This document shows, piece by piece, positions 47,501-56,300 of a stretch of DNA of 64,000 bases (positions are counted from its first letter, which is position 1; every line of letters starts with the position of its first letter). The DNA is from a virus. The translations under genes were made by a program, and so were the position numbers. The stretch lies in IMG/VR virus record IMGVR_UViG_3300034101_003081, positions 1 through 64,000 of that record; one strand, given 5' to 3'. The notes beneath the pieces were generated by a model. That model was not told the DNA's origin. It saw only the letters and a program-made list of their open reading frames with translations, and ran no database searches.

Positions 47501-50500
47501 GCTCGCTGAACTTCAGAATTGCCGGTTCTGTGTACCGCTCTCCGGCGTTTTCGATCTTCAGTTCGACGTCACCCTTGGACACTGGAGGGCCAAACGTAGG
47601 ATGCCCAAGCAGCCAGAGCGACTGATCTTGCTCACGAACTCCGCAGGCTCCTCCAATTCGTAACTGCTCTATCTGCTGCGACTCTGGAAAACGCGGCGGC
47701 GGGATGTCCAGATGCCCCGCGCTCTCGAAACCGTAAAACAATCCGCCGGCTTCCTGCCTTGCGAAACCAGCCTGCGTAATCTCTGCCCACGGCTCTGCCC
47801 CGCCGATTTTGGCCGGCCCAACCCCGCCGTGGCGGAGTTGGCTTGGAACAAGTTCGTACACAGCGCCGCTGCCGGCGGTGTCCACAACCTCAAGGGTGCC
47901 GTACGAAAGCGGAAACACCTCTCTTGTGTATCCTTTCTTCGTCTGCACGAGGCCCTCGGTGACGTCCGTGCTTGGAGGAATAGGCGGAACATGCCCAGCA
48001 GTCCACGAGTGAAGATTGAACCCGCCATACGCAGTATCGTTGTGCGGGTAGAAAGTGTGGGGGACGACCGAGCCGCACCATGTGTCGAATCCTCGGAGGC
48101 TAGCAAGCGGTTCATTGGGGCTGTCAGGGACGCCGACTAGGTAATTTGCCCCCCACGGGCCGCCAAGCCCTTCCCAGGCCGGAGCCGCAAACTCGCCCGA
48201 TGAATGCACAGATGTCTGCACCGAAACAGACTGCAAGGTTGGGTGGTTATTGAAGCCAGTGCCAGCGCAGTCTATTTTTGTATAAGTTTCCGTTCTTTCG
48301 ATTATCCGCCAAGCAAACTTTTGGCCTGAGTACCTGAGTTTCGCCTGTCGCGTGTACCCCGAGCCTCCGCTCTTGAGAACAAAGACTCCGCTTGTGCCTT
48401 GCGGGCCGTCGAAATGATCGCCGGGAGCCTCGATGATATTAAGAGTCTTTGTATAAGCGGGAATCGCAGGAGTCCTCGCGATTGCTGCGAAAGGCCAAGA
48501 AGCCGATGAAACCTTCTGGTAAGTAAGCGAGTAGTCGCCGCTGGTAGCGGCTGTGTTGCGATTCTTGTTTGGCAAGCGACTTCCATGCACGGCGGCTGTA
48601 GCGTTGAGGTGCCACGCCACGCCGGCTGCGTCAATCGCCATCGCCCGAGAGCCGACGGCGACAACCTGCTCGCACGAGTCTGGGCCAACGAGACTTGCGG
48701 AGGCAGACAAGACAGGCTCCCCGCGGGGCTCAAAGTAGACCTCCGGCAACTCTATGTATCCGCACCCGCCGGTTACGGAGATTTCGTAGTCTCCTTCGTA
48801 TTTGATATTGGCGAAATAGTCTCCGGAAAACTCTCTGAAGCCAGCGCCATCGGATGAAACTGCGGAACTCCCCCGAGACTTCTCCTGACGATTGCAGGAA
48901 GCCACCGCCGCATGGATTCCCTCGTACGCCGGTGGAGAAATGAAGATTCTTTCTGGCGAGACTGGGCATGAGTCGTCCCCCATCGCGGGCGTCGCCGTTA
49001 TGTAGACCCGCTTGCCGACTGGGCTAGGCTTTAATATTGCATCCGAAAGGCCAGGAACGCTTCCCCACCAATAAACCCGCCCGTCAGACTTTATTGCAAG
49101 TGAGTATCCGCCTTGACCGGCCGCAACAGACTTCCATGTGTCAGTTCCGACTTGTCGCCATCGCTGCCTGAAAGATTCGATCTTCACGATTGGCTCGGAA
49201 GAGTATCCGTACCCGCCATCAGTTAAAACTGGCTGCTGGATAACTCCCTCCGGAGAGGCTGTCGCCGTTCCGGCTGCGTCTGCTCCGGAGTGCGAGAGGA
49301 ATTGAAGGTTGTACATTACGGATTCGATTGGCGGGCCATCCCACCCAGAAGCCGGCACTCGGCCTGCTACCCACTTCTTGATATGCGGAGCAACTTGACC
49401 AGAGATCGTCACTTGCGGAGCGGGGGTGCCGGGCGGCGGATTCTCTCGAATGCCGACCTTTCGCTGGACAGCGTAAAGGCCTCCATCGACAATCTTTGCC
49501 TCAACTTCGGCGTCACTTTCCGAAAACGAAACAGACGCTGACGTCCAATAATTGCCAAAGATACCAATCCCACCAATGCCCACAGCCTGCTTAACAACAC
49601 TTGGGTTCGGCGACTGAGCAGGAAAAGGCGGAAACGCCTGCTCCCACGGAGCGCATGTTGGAAACACGTTCCCCGTCGCAGCGATGTATGTGTACGGAGG
49701 GCTGTCTGTAGGCTGAACTGTCCCCGTGACAACAATCCACGGCCTGCACGGCCATCCGTCCGAATTGGACGTGACAGTGACAGTCCCGCTTTCGTCTGCG
49801 GCGATTGTCTCTGATCGCCCTCCAACAACGAGAGAGACTTGATACTCGCCTGCTGGATAGTATCCAAGCACAGTTCCGCTTTTGACTCTCCCGAAAGTCT
49901 GCTTCGGAAACGCAACCTGGCTCGCATTTGGCCCAAGAGTAAGCGACTGGACTGGGCCGGGCTCAATTTTGCACACAAACGCTGCTGCGTTTGATGGAAC
50001 GCCGAGGCCTATGCCGTCCAAATAGGACAGCGTAGGCGAGTCTTGAAACTCGTCGCTTGGGTCTCTAGAGAACACGACAAATGGCGAACGCCTAAGTTCA
50101 CCGTCACTTGTCGAGTGCGAAAACCTGGCAGTCGTGTAGCCGTTTCCAGGCGACTTGATTACAACCGACTCGACAACGCCTTCTGACTTCGCCGCTGCCT
50201 CGGCGCCGCTGCCTCCCCCCCCCGAGAAGACAATCTTTGGCTTCTCTTTGTAGCCGTCATAGCGGGCAGGGCTTGCCGACGAGTTCACCGTCACCGAGTG
50301 AACGTAGCCATTCCCAAAGGTCGCGGTGGCCGTCGCGCCGGAGCCTGGCCCGGAAAAAGTTATCGGGTAGCCCGATCCTCCTTGGCCGCCGTACAGGCCT
50401 GGGGTGCCTACTGTGACTTCGAGGACGTGATTCAAGACAAGGCTGGCAGTGGCCGACGCCCCGCTCCCGCCTCCGCCGGTAAAACGAATCTGCGCCGACT

Positions 50501-52010
50501 CGGCGTCGACTTTTAGCCCAGGCTCAACCTGAACGGACGAAACAAAGCCGTTGGTAAGGATCGCAGTGAGGCCAGCCAGCGGCCTTCCGTTTACCGTAAC
50601 AGTTGGCGGAAAAGAGTATCCGCCCCCTGGGTGCGTCACGGAAATGCCCTGGATGATCGAGCCCATCCTTGATACCGTTGCCGTTGCCTGCGAGCCGTAC
50701 CCAGACCCAGGAGTAATCACGCTCGGCCTTGTCGTGTACCCAGAACCTCCGTTGGTGACATTTATCGCCACGATCCCGTACCGCATGTTTGCAGTAAGGA
50801 CGGCGTTCCCGCTGCCGACGGAGTCGAGCGACACAGTGCTTGCTTCCGCAGTCGCTCCAGAGCCGCCGTTAGTTGGCTCGAAAGACACAGAGGGGGGGTC
50901 TTTGTAGCCTTCCCCGCCTCGCGTGACAGAAACAGTCTGAACCTGATCGCCTTCGAGCGTAACAAATCCAGTTGCGGTCGCTCCTCCTGAAGTGCGGAAA
51001 ATAAGCGGATACGACCCAGGCATCGTCCGGGCCAATGAGGAGGCCGGGGTAACGCCAACAACGGCTCCGGAAGGAGAAAGGACAGAATAACCAACATGGC
51101 CTTCGCGGCCATCTGGCATTATGTACCGGACATCCGATGCGTACGAGTAGCCTGAACCGCCGTTTGTGATGGTCACCGAGGCCACCTTGCAGTACATTTC
51201 CGTAACAGTCGCAGTGGCCTCGCTTGTGTTCAGTCCGGAAAACACAACACGAGGAGGGGACTTGTAACCAGACCCTCGCTCGCGGACGACAACTGCGGAG
51301 ACGGCGAGATTTCTCTCGGCCGGTCCAAGCGAGAGGCCGTCCTCTTCGAGTGTGACTCTCGGAGGAGACGAGTACCCGCTTCCGCCGTTCGTGACCTCAA
51401 CGGAAGTGATCGAGTAGTTCATCACTGCTTCCGCGACGGCCGGCTCTACAACTGAGTCCTCTGTCCAGTTTCGATCGTTAGGCCATTGGTTCGACTGCCT
51501 GGACATTTGCTTGACGATGGCCGTGGGCCTTTCTGAGTACTTGCCTCTCAGGCCAGTCGGCTCCGCTGATGCGATCGGCCGGGACAGGATGGCGCGAATG
51601 GTTTCAGCCCTGTCGTCGAGGTATGGCGGTTCAGTGAGCCCGACGGCAGCACTCCCCCTACCCCACAGTGTTCCGTCTTCACGAATTGCGATCTCATGCC
51701 CAGACGACGCCGAAACGTCTTCCCACTTGTGTTCTCCACCGACAAGAGTCGGACTGGAGCCAACCTGCCCACCCCACTCCCACAGGCTACCGTCAGAAAG
51801 TATTCCGAACCCGCGACCTCCGTCAGCAGACACCGCGACTTTCAGCCAATCGCCTTGCTTTTCAATTGTCGGAGGTGCGGTGCCAACGAGCGGGAAGTCA
51901 GGCCTGGACGAGCCCTCGACCCCCAACTGACCAGAGTCGTTCTGCCCCCAGCCATAAACTTTCGGGAAGCAGCAGAAGAGTTTCTTGAAGCACTCGAATC
52001 CGAAGTTCAT
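44559..52010 (-). CDS. Giant RCC1/GSGY-repeat tail protein
   Basis: A 2483-residue protein. It begins with ECFKKLFCC and RCC1-like repeats (KVYGWGQNDSGQLGVEG, LSDGSLWEWGG). From about residue 200 it has some 28 copies of a repeat of the form GGSGYTSPPTVTFSGGGGSG with intervening VxSVTVTNxG segments. An RCC1-like part recurs near 1000 (LAIKSDGRVYWWG). Beta-rich, low Lys, no signal peptide. Its place after the tape measure gene suggests a tail tip or side-fibre adhesin; the Gly-rich strands may form a long beta structure. Confidence 0.75.
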   Translation of the reverse strand: MNFGFECFKKLFCCFPKVYGWGQNDSGQLGVEGSSRPDFPLVGTAPPTIEKQGDWLKVAVSADGGRGFGILSDGSLWEWGGQVGSSPTLVGGEHKWEDVSASSGHEIAIREDGTLWGRGSAAVGLTEPPYLDDRAETIRAILSRPIASAEPTGLRGKYSERPTAIVKQMSRQSNQWPNDRNWTEDSVVEPAVAEAVMNYSITSVEVTNGGSGYSSPPRVTLEEDGLSLGPAERNLAVSAVVVRERGSGYKSPPRVVFSGLNTSEATATVTEMYCKVASVTITNGGSGYSYASDVRYIMPDGREGHVGYSVLSPSGAVVGVTPASSLARTMPGSYPLIFRTSGGATATGFVTLEGDQVQTVSVTRGGEGYKDPPSVSFEPTNGGSGATAEASTVSLDSVGSGNAVLTANMRYGIVAINVTNGGSGYTTRPSVITPGSGYGSQATATVSRMGSIIQGISVTHPGGGYSFPPTVTVNGRPLAGLTAILTNGFVSSVQVEPGLKVDAESAQIRFTGGGGSGASATASLVLNHVLEVTVGTPGLYGGQGGSGYPITFSGPGSGATATATFGNGYVHSVTVNSSASPARYDGYKEKPKIVFSGGGGSGAEAAAKSEGVVESVVIKSPGNGYTTARFSHSTSDGELRRSPFVVFSRDPSDEFQDSPTLSYLDGIGLGVPSNAAAFVCKIEPGPVQSLTLGPNASQVAFPKQTFGRVKSGTVLGYYPAGEYQVSLVVGGRSETIAADESGTVTVTSNSDGWPCRPWIVVTGTVQPTDSPPYTYIAATGNVFPTCAPWEQAFPPFPAQSPNPSVVKQAVGIGGIGIFGNYWTSASVSFSESDAEVEAKIVDGGLYAVQRKVGIRENPPPGTPAPQVTISGQVAPHIKKWVAGRVPASGWDGPPIESVMYNLQFLSHSGADAAGTATASPEGVIQQPVLTDGGYGYSSEPIVKIESFRQRWRQVGTDTWKSVAAGQGGYSLAIKSDGRVYWWGSVPGLSDAILKPSPVGKRVYITATPAMGDDSCPVSPERIFISPPAYEGIHAAVASCNRQEKSRGSSAVSSDGAGFREFSGDYFANIKYEGDYEISVTGGCGYIELPEVYFEPRGEPVLSASASLVGPDSCEQVVAVGSRAMAIDAAGVAWHLNATAAVHGSRLPNKNRNTAATSGDYSLTYQKVSSASWPFAAIARTPAIPAYTKTLNIIEAPGDHFDGPQGTSGVFVLKSGGSGYTRQAKLRYSGQKFAWRIIERTETYTKIDCAGTGFNNHPTLQSVSVQTSVHSSGEFAAPAWEGLGGPWGANYLVGVPDSPNEPLASLRGFDTWCGSVVPHTFYPHNDTAYGGFNLHSWTAGHVPPIPPSTDVTEGLVQTKKGYTREVFPLSYGTLEVVDTAGSGAVYELVPSQLRHGGVGPAKIGGAEPWAEITQAGFARQEAGGLFYGFESAGHLDIPPPRFPESQQIEQLRIGGACGVREQDQSLWLLGHPTFGPPVSKGDVELKIENAGERYTEPAILKFSEQPDGVAVAEASLDGAVVSVGITNKGSGYRTVPTVSISGGASCQAAIAGPVESVAVTQGGSGYRVAPKVVFSQPGISAVAESRIVDGKVTAVSVSEGGRYRAAPSVTFEPVPDIESLELGSGGSGYSLPPSVLITGGSGSGAAATCTIDGKVVSVRTDFGGANYSEPPKVFFSGGHKAGNGSVVYIKLDTPGFGYTSAPAVSFAGGGGSGASASATIDQFTGEVLGVTISGRGSGYTLPPTVFLTGGGGTGASATAFIGPPSPATATAAIDPTTGAVSAVSVGSQGGGYQHAPAVRFDVHPGKPGGGASATAFIAGPVEDMKITSRGSGYYRPPQVFFQGGGGTGAAATATTAAVGSGAAATCKINGSVIYCNVTSGGSGYSTPPDITFSGGGNEAIQSLQEQLSAGEITEEEFSESVKPYRAAAQARIQGNTSLSIESGGSGYAYRLDPALVGPYDPLTGMPPLGLWYPRIPPGQTWGNNIPYFRDGDMIQSRYWIHHAEGRVDQVVFDPYGGHLSGMLYAPDLARFADLKQRIANVNVFDTPGGPIDSLTSPPGVPPIEVPTWFRQKPLVSFWNTHVIRSSTSLRVDAVGKKTGVPPQPVSINSWAKSMQELNSLLESSRAELGDQIGDLTTRLYQARGEGFLPEGARELVFQFLSGGTITGAFFDGINLGLSQPVSAYKFSVPPTVKVECDVGSGASLSVAVGSDGYGSALVGSGGAGYGSLARAVVSGGRPLITPASASSTVVNGAVTSVSVSSQGGGYTSTPTVVLHGGGGSGATAVAVMGYEEQTTLRRKVVSVTVTSPGSGYTSPPAVSFVETDKDYADFYDGNKSQYVRIENATHEYFELPAGEKSRRIALTSIPPFGVTRSSYGADENLEPDPNKPFTRVELFFDDGFVTEATLDASHSHPTFVQGDRHPANLKRLPPGVAVQVFGKCLSPVSVSVIRPKWSNEMHGWATHDRFSAPQSQPSVTLAVRDTTQ

Positions 52011-52381
52011 CACGAACACTCAGCAGCAACAAGAATCCACGTTGTGCCCTCAAGGGCAACCGCGCAGCGACGTGTTTGTCCAGAAGGCGGCGCCGCAATG
52101 TGCGAAAAGATGTTGCTCGCAATCGCCGTAGCCGCCGTGTCCCTAATAAAAGTGATCGTCTTGAGCGTGTCCTTGCTCCATGAGCCAGTAAACCTGGCTG
52201 TTGCAAAAGAGCCGCCGCCGCCGACAGCGCGAGGTAATGAACTCGGATTACGGTCTCTCCTTGCGGTCTCGACCGTATGGACAACGCTGGCGATCCGCTG
52301 GGCGTCTCGCTGCCGAAACTGAACAGGCTGCTCGCCTTTGTTTGCGGAGGCCTTCTTCTTGAATTGGCTGATATTCAACAT
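52010..52381 (-). CDS. Small tail tip protein
   Basis: A 123-residue protein, mixed alpha/beta, with Gly-rich loop AVGGGGSFATARFTG and a final RRCAVALEGTTWILVAAE. TGATG overlap with the giant tail gene. Function is inferred from position. Confidence 0.6.
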   Translation of the reverse strand: MLNISQFKKKASANKGEQPVQFRQRDAQRIASVVHTVETARRDRNPSSLPRAVGGGGSFATARFTGSWSKDTLKTITFIRDTAATAIASNIFSHIAAPPSGQTRRCAVALEGTTWILVAAECS

Positions 52382-52385
52382 GGAA

Positions 52386-53363
52386 TCACGTCGCAGGGAT
52401 AGGCGGCTCGCTGTACGGATAGCCAGAGAACACGTCATTCGGAATCTGGTGGAACGTCCCAACAAACGGAAGCGTCCTGTAGATTCGAAACGTCAGCATG
52501 TCAGGGGGGAGGCCTGGGGCTTTCTGTGACCCGTTTGGGTTGAGAGCCATCGGCTCACTTGCAGGCTCGCTGCCGACAAGAATCTTTTCCTTTCTGCCTG
52601 CCTTGAGTTCATTAAAGCCGACATTCCAAGTCTGCAAGTCCCAGCCTGTGTTCCTGTACGCGCACGTGATCGACGTCTCGTAGTAGATAACTTTTACCGG
52701 CGGCAGGTCGGGCGTCGTATTAGGGAGCGTCTCGATTTTGCGGTTCGCCGTGATGCTCTGGCACTTCCACGTCTTCGGCTGGCCGCCGCTCCAGACGTCA
52801 GAATTGATCGCGCCTACGTAAGCCTGGGCTTTTGCGTAGTCGAACGGTGGCTTCTGGTTGTAGGAGATAGTGACGTTGAACTCGCCTTCATCGCGGTCCA
52901 GGCCAGAGAGCGGGTCTTTCGCCGTGTTGACAATAATCTCCTTGGTGTTGTTGTCTCCGGCGTTTTTGTAATACCAGAAACAAGGAGCAGAGGCGAGCGA
53001 CCCAGAAAACGAGAAAACTGGCGGCCTCTGCCACGGAATCTTTTCAGACTCGTCGAGATACCTGTACTGGTATGTGACCTTGTAGTGAAACGCCGATTCG
53101 CCGTCTTGCTGCGTGCTGGACTCAACGAGAAACGCATTGGCGTCGGTCGGAAACGCATCTCTCCATGCAATCCCAGGTGCGGCTGCAACCTGCGACAGGC
53201 TTGGGTTTATTGTGTTGACGCGAACAAGAAAGATGCGAGTGTAGGTCGGATTTCCGTCAACGCTCGCCTGGCGAGACTTGCCGCGGTACAGTTCCCGGCA
53301 GTCTGTGACGTGCGGGAGCAGCGGGTTCGACCACGGCGCTCCTGTAGAGTTCGGTTCGGGCAT
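52386..53363 (-). CDS. Probable distal tail protein
   Basis: A 325-residue protein rich in Tyr/Trp and beta strands (FHYKVTYQYRYLDESEKIP, WDLQTWNVGFNELKAG). It follows the tape measure gene and precedes the adhesin, the usual place of the distal tail protein. ATG 53363 is four bases after a copy of the dispersed element, with no ribosome site. Assignment rests on position. Confidence 0.55.
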   Translation of the reverse strand: MPEPNSTGAPWSNPLLPHVTDCRELYRGKSRQASVDGNPTYTRIFLVRVNTINPSLSQVAAAPGIAWRDAFPTDANAFLVESSTQQDGESAFHYKVTYQYRYLDESEKIPWQRPPVFSFSGSLASAPCFWYYKNAGDNNTKEIIVNTAKDPLSGLDRDEGEFNVTISYNQKPPFDYAKAQAYVGAINSDVWSGGQPKTWKCQSITANRKIETLPNTTPDLPPVKVIYYETSITCAYRNTGWDLQTWNVGFNELKAGRKEKILVGSEPASEPMALNPNGSQKAPGLPPDMLTFRIYRTLPFVGTFHQIPNDVFSGYPYSEPPIPAT

Positions 53364-53378
53364 GTGTGCGTGTCCGTA

Positions 53379-56300
53379 CTATCGGGCTGAGAGTTGGGCG
53401 ATGACTTCGGCAGCCTCCGGCTGGGCTGCTGCTTCGGCGAGGATGCGGGTGTTTCTCGCGACCTCCAACTGAGCCTTGAGGCCTGGATTGTCGTTGCCAC
53501 GAAGAATCCGGAAGAACGTGTCCACGCCCGCCTTGCTGCGGACGTCCGATGACTCGATGGCTCGGCGATCGGGAGCGACCTTGTCGAGGGCGGGCTTGAG
53601 GTCTTCTTGGAGTTGGGCTTGGAGGACTTTTTTCCGCTGGGTGCCGTCTTCGTCGGTAATCAGCCCCTCCTCGACCGCCCTGTTGACGGCGTCGAGGTCT
53701 CGCTCGAACTTCTTCACGGGGCTCTCCGCTTCGCCGCCTGGGAGCATCGCCCGGCGGGCCTCGTCTTGGCCGCGAGTGAACTCCTCTTGCGAAATGAGGC
53801 CCTTGTCGAACGCTTCGCGAAGGTCGCCAAGCCGCTCGCCGAGTTGTGTCACTGGGTCAAGAGGAATGCCGAGCGACTGGAGCAGCGAATCCTTCGCCTT
53901 TTGCGACCCCTTGGCGAACTCCTCGGCGCTGATCTGTCCCTTGTTGAACGCCTCGTCGAGTTTCTTCAGCGACTCCTCGGCGGCCTGGGCCGGGCTCTTG
54001 TCGATTCCAAGCGACTGAAGCAGTTTGTCCTTGGCTTCCTTGAGCCCCTTCTGCAACTCCTCTGGCGTCAGTTCGGCGGCATTCTCTTTGATCTTCGCGA
54101 TTGCATCCTCGAAGTCCTGTGCGGGCGTTTTTGAGATTCCAAGCGAAGACAGCAAGGCGTCCTTCTGTTCTTTGACGGCCTTGTTCATCTCCTGCTCGGA
54201 GATGACTTTGTCGTTGAACGCCTTCTCAAGTTTTGCCCGAGACTCTGCGAGTTTCTGGGCGCCGCTTTTTTCGACGCCCAGATTTGCCTTCACGGCCTCA
54301 GAGTTCTTCTTGATCGCCTCTTGGTACTCCGCGAACTTTTCGGGGCCGAGTTCCTTCTGAATCTCCGTGAGAGACTTGCCAGCAACGCCGAACACGTCAT
54401 TGATGTTGTCAACGCCTGCTTTGAGTTGCTGAGCAGGGCTAGCGTCGAGGCCAGCAGCCTTGCGTCGCTCGATGTCCAGTTTTGTCCTCTCGGTCGACGC
54501 CCTGACTTCGCCGGCCGCGCGAGAGCCTTCCGAAGACATGAACGCCGTTCTGCCGTACTGGTCGACGGCGGTCGCATTTGCGAACATACCTTCCTTGTCT
54601 CTCAGCGAATCTCCGGCAGACTTGCCGAACGTCGACTCCACCATCTGCTTCTGCTCCGCGATGGTGGCAAGAGACTTCTCTTGGGGAGTGAGAGACTTGT
54701 TGTTGGCAATCTCCTTGAGTTTCTTCTCGTACTTTTGGACTGGGGACAAAAATGCGTCTTCGAGAGCCTTGCGAATATCGTTCGCAAAAGACACGTCGGC
54801 TTCGATCTTCTTGTTGTTGCGGTCGAGATTCGCCTTTGCCTGCTCTCTCGCCTGTGCTGCCGCACGAAGGGCCTTCTGTCCCTGGCCGAAGTCTCCTCTC
54901 TGGAGAGCCTCTTCGATGCGAATCAGTTCGTCTTGGTATGCCATCGCGAACTTCTCTGCCGACTGCTTGACTTCGTCAGACGTCGGAAAGAAGCGGTCTG
55001 TATTCAGGTCGCTGCCGATGTCGCTGCCCCGCATCAGGGATCGCGTTTGGGCAAATGCTTCTTCGACAGACTTCCGCATCTCTTCTGCCGATTGCTGGAA
55101 CTGCTCCGGCGAGATCACGTCCGCAAGATTCAAGTTTTCTTGCAGGCGGCCTCGTATTTCCCGCGTGCGGCGCTCAAAAGCCTCGACTGCCGTCTCAGTC
55201 CGCTTCGTGCCGTCCTCGTTGACAATGACCTTGAGTTCAAGGGTTCCGTCGGCGAGTTGCTGCTGGAGTTTGTCGAAGTCAGCCTTGGCGGCCAAGAACG
55301 ACTTGCGGCCAGCCTCGCCGAACCGCGAAGCGTTCAGCGAAAGCCCGATCATGTTTTCCCTGGCGACGCCGACTGACCTCGCAAGCGCGTCGTAGTCTTC
55401 AGTCGGCATCTCTGGCGTCTTGCCAGTGAATCCAGCCACTGCGGCCTCGGCCTGAAACTTCGCCGTTTCTTGCCCGCGACGCGACTGAACGACGTCGCCG
55501 ACAGATGCAGTCGCCGCGTTGATTTTCTCTGGTGTTTTAATTCCGCTAATGGACTTAATGATGCCGCCGATGATGCCACCGAAGAAACCCGTTACGGTTT
55601 CGGCCACCGTCTTGAACGCGCCGAAGATGGCGTCTGCAATCGCGGTGCCTACCTCGGCGAGCCCATCGAGCGTGAACAACTTTCCAATATTGTCGCCAAA
55701 ATTGGAAAAGTAGGCGTAGAGTTTGTCAAAGTTCTGAATGAGGGCGATGATCGCCACTGCGACCGCCGCGAGGCCCAGCGTGCCAATAATCCAGGCAGCA
55801 GCCATGGCGTATCCGGTAGCCGTTGCGGACACCGCGATCGCCGAGTTTCCAGTAATAACCATCGCCACTGACGTCATAAACGGCGTGAGCAGTTGGGCGA
55901 GCGTAGACGTTCCGGCGACAATCATGCTCGCCACCCACTTCGACGACATCGCGACGACGTCGATGGTGAGCATGCGGACCAACTTGATGATTCCGCCGAA
56001 GATGGTCGCGAAATTGAGGCCCGACAGGCCTGCGGCAAACTTCGCAAGTGCTGCGCCTGCTTGGATTCCAAACGACTGCATGACAGCAGACGCCACGCCG
56101 GCCGACACGACCACAGTGGCGAACGTCTTGACGATGAAAACCAGTCTGTCAAAAAGGCTTGCAGACTCTTCGATTACTGGATTGAGTTCAGAAGAGAACG
56201 CAGATGCGATTTGCTGCACATAGTCAACGCTCTTTTCGATCTCTGCGAGCGCGTCCTTGATGATTGTCCCGAGCGCCGTCCACGCGGGGGCGATTGCGGT

